Shown here: positions 1 through 8,553 of the stretch, piece after piece
How positions within the stretch are numbered: position 1 is the stretch's first letter
Layout: each line of letters opens with the position of its first letter
Assembly (NCBI GenBank): GCA_903917305.1
Contig: CAIXAA010000399.1
Span: 1-11,621 of the forward strand
Length of the DNA: 11,621 nucleotides
From: an uncultured Myxococcales bacterium
GTDB taxonomy: Bacteria; Myxococcota_A; UBA9042
Direction of reading: 5' to 3'
Translations under genes and position numbers: made by a program
Notes under the pieces: model-generated
Database searches by the model: none
What the model saw: only the letters and a program-made list of their open reading frames with translations
What the model was told of the DNA's origin: nothing

Positions 1-1
1 A

Positions 2-520
2 ATCACGTGGATCACTCGGCAGGCGATCCACAAGCTGACCGAGCGCGGCGTGTTCATCCGCAACCAGAGCGTGCTGCAGCGCGGCGTGAACGACTCCGTG
101 GAGGCGATGAAGCTGCTGGTCAAGCGGCTGGGGCTCATCGGCGTGCATCCGTACTACGTGTACGTCCACGATTTGGTCCAAGGTGTCGAGGACTTGCGCA
201 CGACGCTGCAGACCGCGCTGGATATCGAGCGCGGCGTGCGTGGCTCGACCGCGGGCTTCAACATGCCGACTTTTGTCGTGGATACGCTGGGCGGCGGCGG
301 CAAGCGCGACGCGCACAGCTACGACTACTACGATCGCGAGACCGGCATCGCCGTGTACCAGAGTCCCAACGTCGATCCGCACCGCTTGTTCTACTTCTTC
401 GACCCGATCGGCGGCCTGTGGCCCGAAGTGCAGGAGCGCTGGCGCGACCCGACCGAGCGGGTCCGCATGAAGCTGGAAGCAGGCCAGAAAGCGCGCGCAC
501 GGTTTGCCGCGCGGCAGTAG
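2..520 (+). CDS. kamA: KamA-family lysine 2,3-aminomutase, C-terminal part (5' end outside window)
   Basis: This is the C-terminal ~172 residues of a radical-SAM, PLP-dependent aminomutase. The family interconverts L-lysine and beta-lysine in the cytoplasm. The reading frame is open from base 2, so the start and the CxxxCxxC iron-sulfur motif lie upstream of the window. The visible part contains the barrel strand ending NQSVLQRGVND, then PYYVYVHD, an RTT motif, PTFVVD and the glycine-rich GGGGK. Aligned from memory to the Clostridium subterminale enzyme, the Asp codon at 170-172 matches Asp293 and the Asp at 281-283 matches Asp330, which hold the lysine side-chain amine. The Lys at 302-304 matches the PLP-binding Lys337, and the spacing is identical. 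The GGGGK motif separates it from EpmB. The Cys268 zinc ligand is Ser here, and the tail has no cysteines. The next gene follows after 141 bp. Lysine is the likely substrate, but a related amino acid is possible. Confidence 0.9.
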   Translation: MTWITRQAIHKLTERGVFIRNQSVLQRGVNDSVEAMKLLVKRLGLIGVHPYYVYVHDLVQGVEDLRTTLQTALDIERGVRGSTAGFNMPTFVVDTLGGGGKRDAHSYDYYDRETGIAVYQSPNVDPHRLFYFFDPIGGLWPEVQERWRDPTERVRMKLEAGQKARARFAARQ

Positions 521-524
521 CACA

Positions 525-545
525 GGCGCAGTCGCGCAATGCGCC
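525..545 (+). terminator. Stem-loop just after kamA, possible weak terminator or 3' end hairpin
   Basis: A perfect 6-bp inverted repeat (GGCGCA at 525-530, TGCGCC at 540-545) with a 9-nt loop begins 4 bases after the kamA stop codon. No T-rich tract follows, so it is not a classic intrinsic terminator. It could protect the mRNA 3' end or be chance in GC-rich DNA. An ATG at 539 lies inside this hairpin, which makes that codon an unlikely start for the next gene. Confidence 0.25.
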
Positions 546-661
546 GCAAGGGTGTGGACATCGCGGCACTGCTTGGCCACAATGGCGCGCCGGACGTTGA
601 TCGGGGACAGGTTTCGCCGACGACCCTGATTCGCTCGCGCTGTCTGGCGGTGGAGCTGCAG

Positions 662-1576
662 ATGCCGAAGAGGTCGATGTCACGCAAAGCTGCAGAGTTC
701 TGCCACGCCTCCGGGCTGCGGGCCACCACCTGGTGGACCCGGGCATCACTGCCGCTGTTGCTGCTGTTCGCGGTGCTCCTGGCACGGCCGGCCAGTGCTG
801 GGCCGCTGGACCTGCACCTCGACCGGCTCATCAAGGCGCCGTCGGCCGATCCGACCAACCGCATCGACAACACCGGCTACAAGCTGCTGATGCGCGAAGT
901 GAGCCTGGCGATCGGACCGCGCATGTCGGGTCCGGGCCAGTCGCTGGGCGCGCTGGGCATGGACATCAGCTACGAACTCGGCGGCAGCGGCGCGAACGCC
1001 TCCGCGGATTATTGGAAGCGGGCCGCCGACAAGCCGGAATCGAGCATCACGACGCAAATGATCCGCGTGCGCAAGGGTTTGCCGCATGGCCTGCAGCTCG
1101 GCACGGTGCTCAGCCACATCGACGGCTCGGACATGTGGTCGATCGGCGCGGAGCTGAACATCTCGCTCATCGACGGCTTCAAGAATGTGCCGGACCTCGG
1201 CTGGCGCAACAGCGTCCACACCGTGCTCGGCAACAAAGACATGAGCATGGTCATTGCCGGCAGCGACTTGAGCCTCTCGAAATCCTTCGGGATCGCCGGC
1301 ATCCTGGCGCTGCAGCCTTGGGCCACCTACTCGATGACGTTCACGTACGTCAGCACGCACCAGATGCCCTACTTCGCCAACGACAGCACCTCGCACTTTG
1401 ATCTCGCGACGTTCAAGCAGTTCCCCGAAACCTCCGCGCTCAGCGACGGCCTCGCGCACCGCCTGGCGGTCGGCCTGCGGGTCGTCGTCGCGCGCGTGCA
1501 GATCGGCGGCGAGTTCATGCGCTCCTTCACGGACGATCTCAACGTCGTGACGGGCCGCGTCGGCGTGGTTTTCTGA
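662..1576 (+). CDS. Predicted outer-membrane beta-barrel protein of unknown function
   Basis: Exported protein of 304 residues that I do not recognise as a named family. It has a long basic n-region, then a hydrophobic stretch (about residues 29-41, LPLLLLFAVLL) and a likely signal peptidase I site after ASA (residue 46). The mature part is rich in short amphipathic alternating stretches typical of beta-strands, with turns of Gly, Asp and Asn. It ends in GRVGVVF, with the C-terminal Phe expected for BAM-dependent barrels. I infer an outer-membrane barrel of perhaps 8-12 strands; its cargo is unknown. The start at 662 is preceded by GGAG at 652-655 (6-nt spacing). An in-frame ATG at 677 gives a shorter n-region, and one at 539 would place about 70 residues ahead of the hydrophobic core, so I reject it. 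meaB follows after 14 bp on the same strand. Confidence 0.72.
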   Translation: MPKRSMSRKAAEFCHASGLRATTWWTRASLPLLLLFAVLLARPASAGPLDLHLDRLIKAPSADPTNRIDNTGYKLLMREVSLAIGPRMSGPGQSLGALGMDISYELGGSGANASADYWKRAADKPESSITTQMIRVRKGLPHGLQLGTVLSHIDGSDMWSIGAELNISLIDGFKNVPDLGWRNSVHTVLGNKDMSMVIAGSDLSLSKSFGIAGILALQPWATYSMTFTYVSTHQMPYFANDSTSHFDLATFKQFPETSALSDGLAHRLAVGLRVVVARVQIGGEFMRSFTDDLNVVTGRVGVVF

Positions 1577-1590
1577 GCACTTTCGGACTC

Positions 1591-2562
<972 letters not shown>

Positions 2563-2568
2563 CCGCGC

Positions 2569-2573
2569 GGGAG
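2569..2573 (+). promoter_or_regulatory. Shine-Dalgarno site of the glycosyltransferase gene
   Basis: GGGAG lies 8 nt before the ATG at 2582, inside the 19-bp gap after the meaB stop. It fixes the start and argues for a shared transcript with meaB, since there is little room for a separate promoter. Confidence 0.6.
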
Positions 2574-2581
2574 ACCAAGCG

Positions 2582-5410
2582 ATGGCGCGCAAGCAGAAGC
2601 AAGCCCCCACGACTGCGACGCCGCGCACTGCGGATGCGCCTGACCTCCAAGCAGAAACGCTGCCGACGCCTGCCGCCGAGCCCGCGGCGGAGCCAGCGCG
2701 AGCTGAGGAGCAAGCGCCGCACTGGCTGCCCACGGCGCTGGTCGCGACCGGTCTGGCGTTGGTCGCGGCGGCCCAGGGCGTGACGGGCAGTGCGGCGCCG
2801 CGCTTTCCTGTGTTGTCGCACGCGGCCCTGGTCCTGGCTGGGCTGAGCCTTGGCTGTGCCGCGCTGGCGGCGGGGCTCTGGCGCGCCGACGCGACCCGCA
2901 AGATCGCAAGCATGGCCCTGTTTGCTGCCGCCATCGCCGCGTTCTTCGGCCTGCGCCTGCGCGAGCTGGCGGACCCGGCGCTGAGCACCGGCTGGGCGGA
3001 GCCGCTGCGCGATGGCCTGCTCGGCCTCACGCCGGCGATGGCGGCAGCGGTCGCGGTGGGAGGCCTGTGCGCGCTGGCGCTCGATCCCGAGTCCCGCGCG
3101 GCCCGGGCGCTGGCCGGCATCGGCGGCCTTGGCCTGTGGCTGCACGCCTTCCTGCCGGTCGGTTGGCTGGGCGCAACGGTGATTCCCGCCTTCGCCGGAC
3201 TGACCGGCATCGCCAATCCGCCGGCGCCAGCGACGGACATCGCGCTCCCAGGCGGCACCTTCGTCGTCGTCGAAGCCGTGCTGGCGACCTCGCTCCTCGC
3301 CGGTCTCGCGCTGGCCCGCAGCCTGCCGCGCCCTGCCCTGTTCGGCATCGCCGGCGCGCTCGCCGCCCTGTGCGTCGCCTGGCCCCTGCACGCCGGCATG
3401 GCTGGCCTCGGCCTCGCAATCCAGGTCGCCGGAGCGATCGCGCTCACCGCCGGCAGCCTCGCGCTCGTGCTGCGCGTGCGCCGCGACGACGCCCTGCCCA
3501 CGCTGCAGGTGCCCACCGAAGCCGTCGCCGTCGCCGTGCTCATCGCCGTGTGGATCGTCCTCAAGATCAACGGCCTGCGCTTCTCCACCACCGACGAAGG
3601 CCTCTACTTCTACGCCGCGCGCCTGTGGAGCCAGGGCCAGCTGCCCTACCGCGACTTCTTCTTCTCGCACCCGCCTTTGCACATCGGCATTCCCGCGCTG
3701 TTCTACGCCGTCTTCGGCTACCACTTCATCATCGGCAAGTTGCTGTCCGCCTCCGCCGCGCTCATCGCTGGCCTGGCCGCCTGGCGCATCGCCCGCACCC
3801 ACATCGGCATCTGGGCCGGCGTGCTCACCCTCGGCCTGTACCTGACGGCTTGCGAGGTGTTGCAAGCCTCCACCAACCTCACCGGCATCAACCTTACCGT
3901 CGCGTGGATGATGCTCGGCGTCTGGGCCACCTTGTCGCGGCGCTTCTTCTGGGGCGGCCTGCTGCTCGGCGCCGCCGCGTCGACGGGCTTCTACTCGCTC
4001 GGCACGTTCCTCGCGCTGTTCGTCCTCGCGCTGGCGCAGCCGCTGCCGGCCGGCAACCAGCCGCGCTGGCAGCGCTTGCTGCAGCATCCGGCGGCCCTGC
4101 TCGGGCTCGGCTTCCTGTGCGTCTGGGGCACGCTCAACGTCTACTTCACGATTGCGGCAGGCGATTCGTACCTGCAGGGCGTCTACGCCTACCACCTCGC
4201 CAAGAAGGCCAAGGTCGTCGGCTATGTGCCGCTCAGCGAAGGCCCGCAGGCCCTCGTCGCCAACTTCTTCACCTTGCTGGAGAGTCGCGACTTCACCGTC
4301 ACGCTCTACTACCACTCGCCGCACTATTTCCTGGCCTTCCTGGCGCCGCTGGGCGTCGCGCTGCGGGTGTGGCTGCGCGGGCTGCGCGCGCGCGCCGAGC
4401 AAGTGCAAAGCCTCGACAAGAAACGCAAAGCCGATGCTCCCGCGCGCACGGACTGGCCGCTGCTCTACGACCCGCGGCGCTGGTGGCGCGAGCCCGGCTT
4501 GGGCGGCGCGGTGCTGATCGTCTGGCTGGCCACCGGCGCGCTGCTCGTCGAGTTCGGCCAATTCAAGGAGCGCTACGATTTCTACTATTCGCTGCTGATT
4601 CCCGGCCTTGCAATCTGCGCCGCCGCCTGGCTCGATGCCGTGCTGGCGCTGGGTCAGGCCGCGATCCGCGGCGTGCGCTCGGATCGCGCCTGGCAGCCGC
4701 CGGACGCGCTGCGCTGGGCGGCGGTGGGCGCGCTCGCGCTGTCGCTGCTCTGGGTGAGCGTCAACCTCGCGGCGAACCGCAAGGCTTATGCCAGTGAATT
4801 CAATCAGATCGAGGGCTCTGGCGGGCTGGGCGAACGCCTCACGTTCGACTGGGTGGAGCCGCCGGGTCCGCCGTGGCTCGGCGAGGTGACGCGCGGCCTG
4901 TTCTGGGCCGACACGCGCCTGCGTGGCAACATCGAGTCGGGCGTGCACCACTATCTGTGGAACAAGAAACGCTGGTTCTCAAAGGCGGAGGAGATCGCCG
5001 CCTACATCAAGCAGCACAGCGCGCCCGAAGACACAGTGACCGGGGCCAGCGACTACGCGCCCTTGCTGGCGCTGATGGCCGATCGCCGGCTGGCCGGCAA
5101 CCAGGTCGACACGAACTCCAAGGTGTTCAACACCGGCGCCGTGCCGCTGGAGAAGTTCTGGGACAAGGTCTGCGCCGACCACGTGAAGTTCCTGATCGTC
5201 GCGCCGATGTCCTACTTCGCGCCGCAGACGATCCAGAAGCGCACGACGATCGTCGAGAACTTCAAGCAAGAGAAGGTGTTCAGCGATCCGATGCTGCGCC
5301 ACTGGAAGAACACCGACATCGAGCTGTGGGTGCGCAAGCAGGAGCCGCCCGCGAAGGCGTGCGAGTTCAAGGGCGCGCGCGGTGCCGGGCCGAACCTGGA
5401 GCGCGACTAG
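2582..5410 (+). CDS. Large polytopic GT-C-type membrane glycosyltransferase (ArnT/PMT-like)
   Basis: Inner-membrane protein of 942 residues. Residues 1-47 are a polar Ala/Pro/Glu-rich cytoplasmic tail. About eight hydrophobic segments fill residues 48-297 and another lies at about 312-328. Then comes the GT-C signature: TTDEGLYFY with Asp338-Glu339 just after a membrane segment, PYRDFFFSHPP (HPP at 363-365), and further helices to about 730. In ArnT/PMT-like enzymes the acidic pair faces the periplasm and the donor is a polyprenyl-phosphate sugar. The last ~200 residues are hydrophilic and probably periplasmic. Usually the acidic pair follows the first membrane helix, so the N-terminal ~310 residues are an unusual extension. 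GGGAG at 2569-2573 (8-nt spacing) supports the ATG start. The donor and acceptor cannot be told from sequence. The gene sits 19 bp after meaB and converges on the large lipoprotein gene. Confidence 0.85.
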   Translation: MARKQKQAPTTATPRTADAPDLQAETLPTPAAEPAAEPARAEEQAPHWLPTALVATGLALVAAAQGVTGSAAPRFPVLSHAALVLAGLSLGCAALAAGLWRADATRKIASMALFAAAIAAFFGLRLRELADPALSTGWAEPLRDGLLGLTPAMAAAVAVGGLCALALDPESRAARALAGIGGLGLWLHAFLPVGWLGATVIPAFAGLTGIANPPAPATDIALPGGTFVVVEAVLATSLLAGLALARSLPRPALFGIAGALAALCVAWPLHAGMAGLGLAIQVAGAIALTAGSLALVLRVRRDDALPTLQVPTEAVAVAVLIAVWIVLKINGLRFSTTDEGLYFYAARLWSQGQLPYRDFFFSHPPLHIGIPALFYAVFGYHFIIGKLLSASAALIAGLAAWRIARTHIGIWAGVLTLGLYLTACEVLQASTNLTGINLTVAWMMLGVWATLSRRFFWGGLLLGAAASTGFYSLGTFLALFVLALAQPLPAGNQPRWQRLLQHPAALLGLGFLCVWGTLNVYFTIAAGDSYLQGVYAYHLAKKAKVVGYVPLSEGPQALVANFFTLLESRDFTVTLYYHSPHYFLAFLAPLGVALRVWLRGLRARAEQVQSLDKKRKADAPARTDWPLLYDPRRWWREPGLGGAVLIVWLATGALLVEFGQFKERYDFYYSLLIPGLAICAAAWLDAVLALGQAAIRGVRSDRAWQPPDALRWAAVGALALSLLWVSVNLAANRKAYASEFNQIEGSGGLGERLTFDWVEPPGPPWLGEVTRGLFWADTRLRGNIESGVHHYLWNKKRWFSKAEEIAAYIKQHSAPEDTVTGASDYAPLLALMADRRLAGNQVDTNSKVFNTGAVPLEKFWDKVCADHVKFLIVAPMSYFAPQTIQKRTTIVENFKQEKVFSDPMLRHWKNTDIELWVRKQEPPAKACEFKGARGAGPNLERD

Positions 5411-5413
5411 CCG

Positions 5414-7024
5414 CTACTTGCAGGTCCCGACGAACACCGGCTGCGTGCGGAGCTGGCCGCAGCCGTCCTTGTCACAGTGCAGCGCCACGCCGTTGAGCGC
5501 CTCGAGCCACGCTTCGTACGGCGCGTTCTGCGCCACCGCGACCACGATCGAGCTGGTCTGCTGGTCGGCCCACGTCTCCAAGCGGTCGCCTTCGCCGTGC
5601 CCGGGCGCGCTCTGCAGGCTCTGGATCGTGCCGTCGTCCGCGAGGCGGCCGGTGTGCACCTGCTTGCCGTCGTGGAAGACGACGGGCTTGAACCCCTTGG
5701 CATCAAACAGGTCTTTGCCGACCACCGCCCAAGCGACGCACTGCATGGCCTTGCCGCCCGGCGCCTTGAGCTTGAACGGCACGGCCTTGTCCTTCGCCAT
5801 CAGCGACAGCGTGAAGCCCGCGCGCCGGTTGCTGGCATCGCCGCGCCGCCGACCGGTCAGGATCATCGTCGTCCACTCCTTGGAGCGCTCGCCCGTGATG
5901 ATCGCCCTCATGATGCTTTCCAGATAGCCGACGGGCACTTGCGCCTCCGGCACGATGAAGATCGACGACTGGTTGTAGGCCGAGATCGTCGAGCTGCGCA
6001 CGTCCTCCACCAACGCCGCGGCCTGCTCCAGCAGCTTCGGGTCCGGCGTCCAATCCGGCTTCCACGCCGGCGCACCCGGCTTGGCATCCGGCGCCGCGTT
6101 CTCGGGGGAGCGCAGCAGGTTGTCCATCAGCGCCACGCCCTTCTGCGTCACCGACAGCACCGCGTTGCCACGAATCGGCGCGGGGATCGTCGAGCGGATG
6201 CCGGGCAGCACCGGGAACTCATCGAAACCAGGCACTTTTGCGGCGCGCGTCTTGTACTGCGCGGCGATGCGGTCGAGGAACGCGTTGTACGGGCTCTGCG
6301 GGAACTTGGCCTTGAACGCCTCGACCTGCTTCACGTAGCCCTCGTAGTAGGGCTTCATGATCTGGAACGGCCGCTCCTCCATGGGGATCTTCTTGCAGAA
6401 CTCGCCCAGCTTCTGCTCGCACAGGCGGTTGCATTCCTCCTCGAACAGCGACGTCTCCGGCTTGAAGTCGAAGATCCACTTCCAGTACGTGAAGAAGCGC
6501 GTCACGCGATCGTCGTGCGGATCGGCGGCGAAGAGGTTGTGCGTGTGCGCCAGTTCGGAGGCGTGCAGGAACAGCACGTCGAACTCGACGTCCTCCGCCC
6601 ACGGCTGACCTTCGCCGGCGCGACGCGCCAGGGAGAGCTCGCGCCAGTAGTCGTTCGGCGCGATCTTCTCGTTCCTGTAGTAATCACGCTGGGTTTCGAG
6701 CCACGCCGCGTCCGCTTGCGCCTGGTCCTCGACCTTGGAGCCCTTGCCCTTGAGTCCCGCCTTCTTCACCTCGTTGGCCGGCGTGGTCGCCACGGCGCGC
6801 TTGATCCACGCAAGCCACGGATGTTCTTCCGAACCCGGCTCGTCGTCCGTCGGCAGCATGGCGAGGATGCGCTTGCGCCGCGCCGCCATCGCCTCGTTCA
6901 GCGCAGCGGCGCCTTCCTCGGCGCGGATCTCGGACTTCTTCTTCTGGGGGCCGCAGCCGGGCAGCGCCGGCACGGCCAACGTTGCGGCAACCAGCAAGAA
7001 CAGGAAACGGAATCGCATGGGCAT
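5414..7024 (-). CDS. Large predicted lipoprotein of unknown function
   Basis: Exported lipoprotein of 536 residues that I cannot assign to a family. An Arg-Phe-rich n-region and hydrophobic core lead to the lipobox LPGC (residues 21-24), followed by Gly-Pro and a lysine cluster. With no Asp at +2, the outer membrane is the expected destination. Next come a charged helical region (30-135), a His-rich stretch (His154, His160, His162, His170), and a Cys cluster (Cys198, Cys202, Cys210). A Pro-rich linker lies near 305-330. A mixed alpha/beta C-terminal half ends with Cys517, Cys522 and Cys535. Residues ~490-515 (IVVAVAQNAPYEAWLEAL) faintly resemble the ExbD/TolR periplasmic fold, which is speculation. 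Starts at 7030 (GTG) or 7018 (ATG) are equally plausible because no clear ribosome-binding site precedes any. It lies downstream of the TPR lipoprotein on the same strand. Confidence 0.82.
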   Translation of the reverse strand: MPMRFRFLFLLVAATLAVPALPGCGPQKKKSEIRAEEGAAALNEAMAARRKRILAMLPTDDEPGSEEHPWLAWIKRAVATTPANEVKKAGLKGKGSKVEDQAQADAAWLETQRDYYRNEKIAPNDYWRELSLARRAGEGQPWAEDVEFDVLFLHASELAHTHNLFAADPHDDRVTRFFTYWKWIFDFKPETSLFEEECNRLCEQKLGEFCKKIPMEERPFQIMKPYYEGYVKQVEAFKAKFPQSPYNAFLDRIAAQYKTRAAKVPGFDEFPVLPGIRSTIPAPIRGNAVLSVTQKGVALMDNLLRSPENAAPDAKPGAPAWKPDWTPDPKLLEQAAALVEDVRSSTISAYNQSSIFIVPEAQVPVGYLESIMRAIITGERSKEWTTMILTGRRRGDASNRRAGFTLSLMAKDKAVPFKLKAPGGKAMQCVAWAVVGKDLFDAKGFKPVVFHDGKQVHTGRLADDGTIQSLQSAPGHGEGDRLETWADQQTSSIVVAVAQNAPYEAWLEALNGVALHCDKDGCGQLRTQPVFVGTCK

Positions 7025-7073
7025 GTTCACACCGAAGTGGCGGGTGGTTGGAAGCGCCTGACGCGCGGATTGG

Positions 7074-7085
7074 CTGTTCTAACAG
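7074..7085. repeat. Short perfect dyad (CTGTT-CT-AACAG) between the two lipoprotein genes
   Basis: A 12-bp inverted repeat with 5-bp arms lies about 50 bp upstream of the large lipoprotein start, in the only AT-richer part of this 81-88 bp gap. The position would suit an operator, but I see no convincing -35/-10 pair and the dyad is short enough to be chance. The rest of the gap shows nothing else. Confidence 0.2.
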
Positions 7086-7111
7086 GGTGCTGGCAGCGGG
7101 ACAAGCGCGGG

Positions 7112-8131
7112 TCAGAAGCCCATGCGCTTGAGGGCGTCGCGGTTGTGCACGGCCGGCTCGCAAGTCGGGCAGCGCTGGGCCGCTTGAGCGAAAGCCTGCG
7201 AAGCCGCAGCGAGATCCCCGAGGCGCACTTGGGCGATCCCCAGGTTGTGCCACGCCGACCATCCGCCGCCGCGCACCGTGAGCGCCGCCAGCAGATCGCG
7301 GGCCGCAGCCGCCTGGCCCGCAGCAAGCTGAGCCACGGCCCACACTTCCGTCGCGCGCGGATCCGCCGGAGCGCGCCCGGCCGCCACCGCGGCGGTCTCG
7401 GTCGCCTTGTCGGTCTGCCCGGTCTGAACGGCCGCCTCGGCGCGCAAGGTCAGCACGAACACGTCGGAATCCGCCGTTCCCAGCGCCGCGAGGGCCGCCG
7501 TCACGGCGGGCCAATCGCCACGGTCACGCGCCAGGACCGCCTGCAGGACCGCGCGATCCTTGCCTTCCGGGGCTTGCGCCGTGGCCGCGGCCGCACCAGC
7601 CACGTCGCCGGCATTCCAAGCCACCACGGCGCGAAGCGTCGCGGAACCCGTTTCTCTGGCAGATGATTTCGCCGCATCCGCCCAGCGCCCTTCGGCCGCC
7701 AGCACCGCGCGCCGCGCGCCTTCCAGCGCCGCCAGGACGTCCGCGGGCGTCTCCGGCCCCGGAGCCCGTGCCGCGTCGACACGCTGCCGCGCCAGCTTGA
7801 CATCGCCCAGCCACAACGCCCATTGCGCCGCAAATGCAGCAACTTCCGGATCGCCGGCAAAGCCCTTGAGCGTCTTGTCGAGCAGGAGCGTCGCCTCTTC
7901 GCGCCGATCCGGCTGCACGGCCAGCAGCCGCACGCGGTTCAGCGCCGCGCCGACCAGCTTGCCGTTGCGCGACGTCGCCTCGGCGTAGTCCCGCAAAGCC
8001 GCCTGATTGTTGCCTTTTTCTTCGGACTGCCAGCCCTGGCGCCAGGCCAGCACGGCGCGCGATGTCGTGCAACCGCTGACCGCCAACAACAGCGCGATCA
8101 GACAGAGCTTCTTCAACGCTCTCTTCGTCAT
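7112..8131 (-). CDS. TPR-repeat lipoprotein encoded directly after atpC
   Basis: Predicted lipoprotein of 339 residues. A short basic n-region and hydrophobic core lead to the lipobox VSGC with Cys21 as the lipidated residue; Thr at +2 suggests the outer membrane. The mature protein is Ala-rich and all-helical, with degenerate tetratricopeptide repeats. The clearest are near residues 35-70 (KGNNQAALRDYAEAT) and 288-320 (WHNLGIAQVRLGDLAAASQAFAQA). TPRs are protein-docking scaffolds; no enzymatic motif is visible. A CPTC motif (Cys321, Cys324) sits at the end of the last repeat, where a periplasmic protein could form a disulfide. The ATG immediately follows the atpC TAG with no gap and no clear ribosome-binding site, so translational coupling to atpC is likely. 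The partner is unknown; linkage to ATP synthase suggests co-expression, not a proven role in it. Confidence 0.85.
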   Translation of the reverse strand: MTKRALKKLCLIALLLAVSGCTTSRAVLAWRQGWQSEEKGNNQAALRDYAEATSRNGKLVGAALNRVRLLAVQPDRREEATLLLDKTLKGFAGDPEVAAFAAQWALWLGDVKLARQRVDAARAPGPETPADVLAALEGARRAVLAAEGRWADAAKSSARETGSATLRAVVAWNAGDVAGAAAATAQAPEGKDRAVLQAVLARDRGDWPAVTAALAALGTADSDVFVLTLRAEAAVQTGQTDKATETAAVAAGRAPADPRATEVWAVAQLAAGQAAAARDLLAALTVRGGGWSAWHNLGIAQVRLGDLAAASQAFAQAAQRCPTCEPAVHNRDALKRMGF

Positions 8132-8542
8132 CTAGGGCTTCGAGGCGACGACGCGCAGCCGGGTCGTCGCGAGGTCGACGTCGTGCTTCTTGACCTGCCA
8201 CGCCATCGTCGACACGTCTTCCTTGGTCGCCGCGAGCGCCGCCGAGGCCGTGTCCAGCAGCGCCTGCGCCGCCGCGGCGTCAATTTCCTGCCACGCTTCG
8301 CACAGTTCCGTCGTGATCGTAACCTGATCGCCACCGACGACATGGGCATAGCCGCCGTCGATGACCAGGTGCAGCGGCTCTTGGCCGGGGATGCTGACAA
8401 CGGCCTCGCCGGTGCGCAGCGCCGCCAGCATCGGCTGGTGACCGGGCAGCAGACCCATGTCGCCCAGCACGCCCGGCGCCATCACGCCGCCGGCATCGCC
8501 GGAGAACTTCACGCCCACGGGGGTGACGATTTCGACCTTCAT
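8132..8542 (-). CDS. atpC: F1Fo ATP synthase epsilon subunit
   Basis: Subunit of the F1 central stalk, 136 residues, the normal length for bacterial epsilon. The N-terminal beta-sandwich (about 1-83) carries the family motif from Ala22 to Gly45, including GDMGLLPGHQP and LRTGE. It docks the stalk to the c-ring. The C-terminal alpha-helical hairpin (about 84-132) is present; in other bacteria this part can extend to inhibit ATP hydrolysis. The start is well set by AGGAG at 8549-8553 with 6-nt spacing, a site that overlaps the atpD stop codon. The stop codon abuts the ATG of the TPR lipoprotein. It is the last ATP synthase gene of the operon. Confidence 0.97.
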   Translation of the reverse strand: MKVEIVTPVGVKFSGDAGGVMAPGVLGDMGLLPGHQPMLAALRTGEAVVSIPGQEPLHLVIDGGYAHVVGGDQVTITTELCEAWQEIDAAAAQALLDTASAALAATKEDVSTMAWQVKKHDVDLATTRLRVVASKP

Positions 8543-8548
8543 CCCAGG

Positions 8549-8553
8549 CTCCT
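8549..8553 (-). promoter_or_regulatory. atpC Shine-Dalgarno site overlapping the atpD stop codon
   Basis: On the minus strand the atpD stop and the atpC ribosome-binding site are interleaved (TAGGAG, bases 8554-8549), 6 nt before the atpC ATG. Ribosomes ending atpD would sit on the site that loads atpC, which suggests coupled translation of beta and epsilon. Confidence 0.7.

Noticed and set aside
7..600. A plus-strand open frame overlapping the kamA fragment
   Set aside because: It is out of frame with the conserved KamA motifs and is Arg/Ala-rich.
597..630. Possible sigma70 promoter (TTGATC at 597-602) before the beta-barrel gene
   Set aside because: No acceptable -10 hexamer occurs at 16-18 bp; the match is no better than chance.
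539..661. Upstream ATG at 539 as the start of the beta-barrel gene
   Set aside because: It would add 41 residues before an already long n-region, lies within a hairpin, and has no ribosome-binding site, whereas 662 has GGAG at a good distance.
7074..7085. LexA-type SOS box
   Set aside because: The CTGT and ACAG halves are only 4 bp apart, not the 8 bp of the E. coli site, and the downstream gene has no DNA-repair character.
5477..7666. A 729-codon plus-strand open frame opposite the two lipoprotein genes
   Set aside because: It is Arg/His-rich, spans the intergenic gap and has no signal or motif. The minus-strand frames both begin with proper lipoprotein signal peptides.
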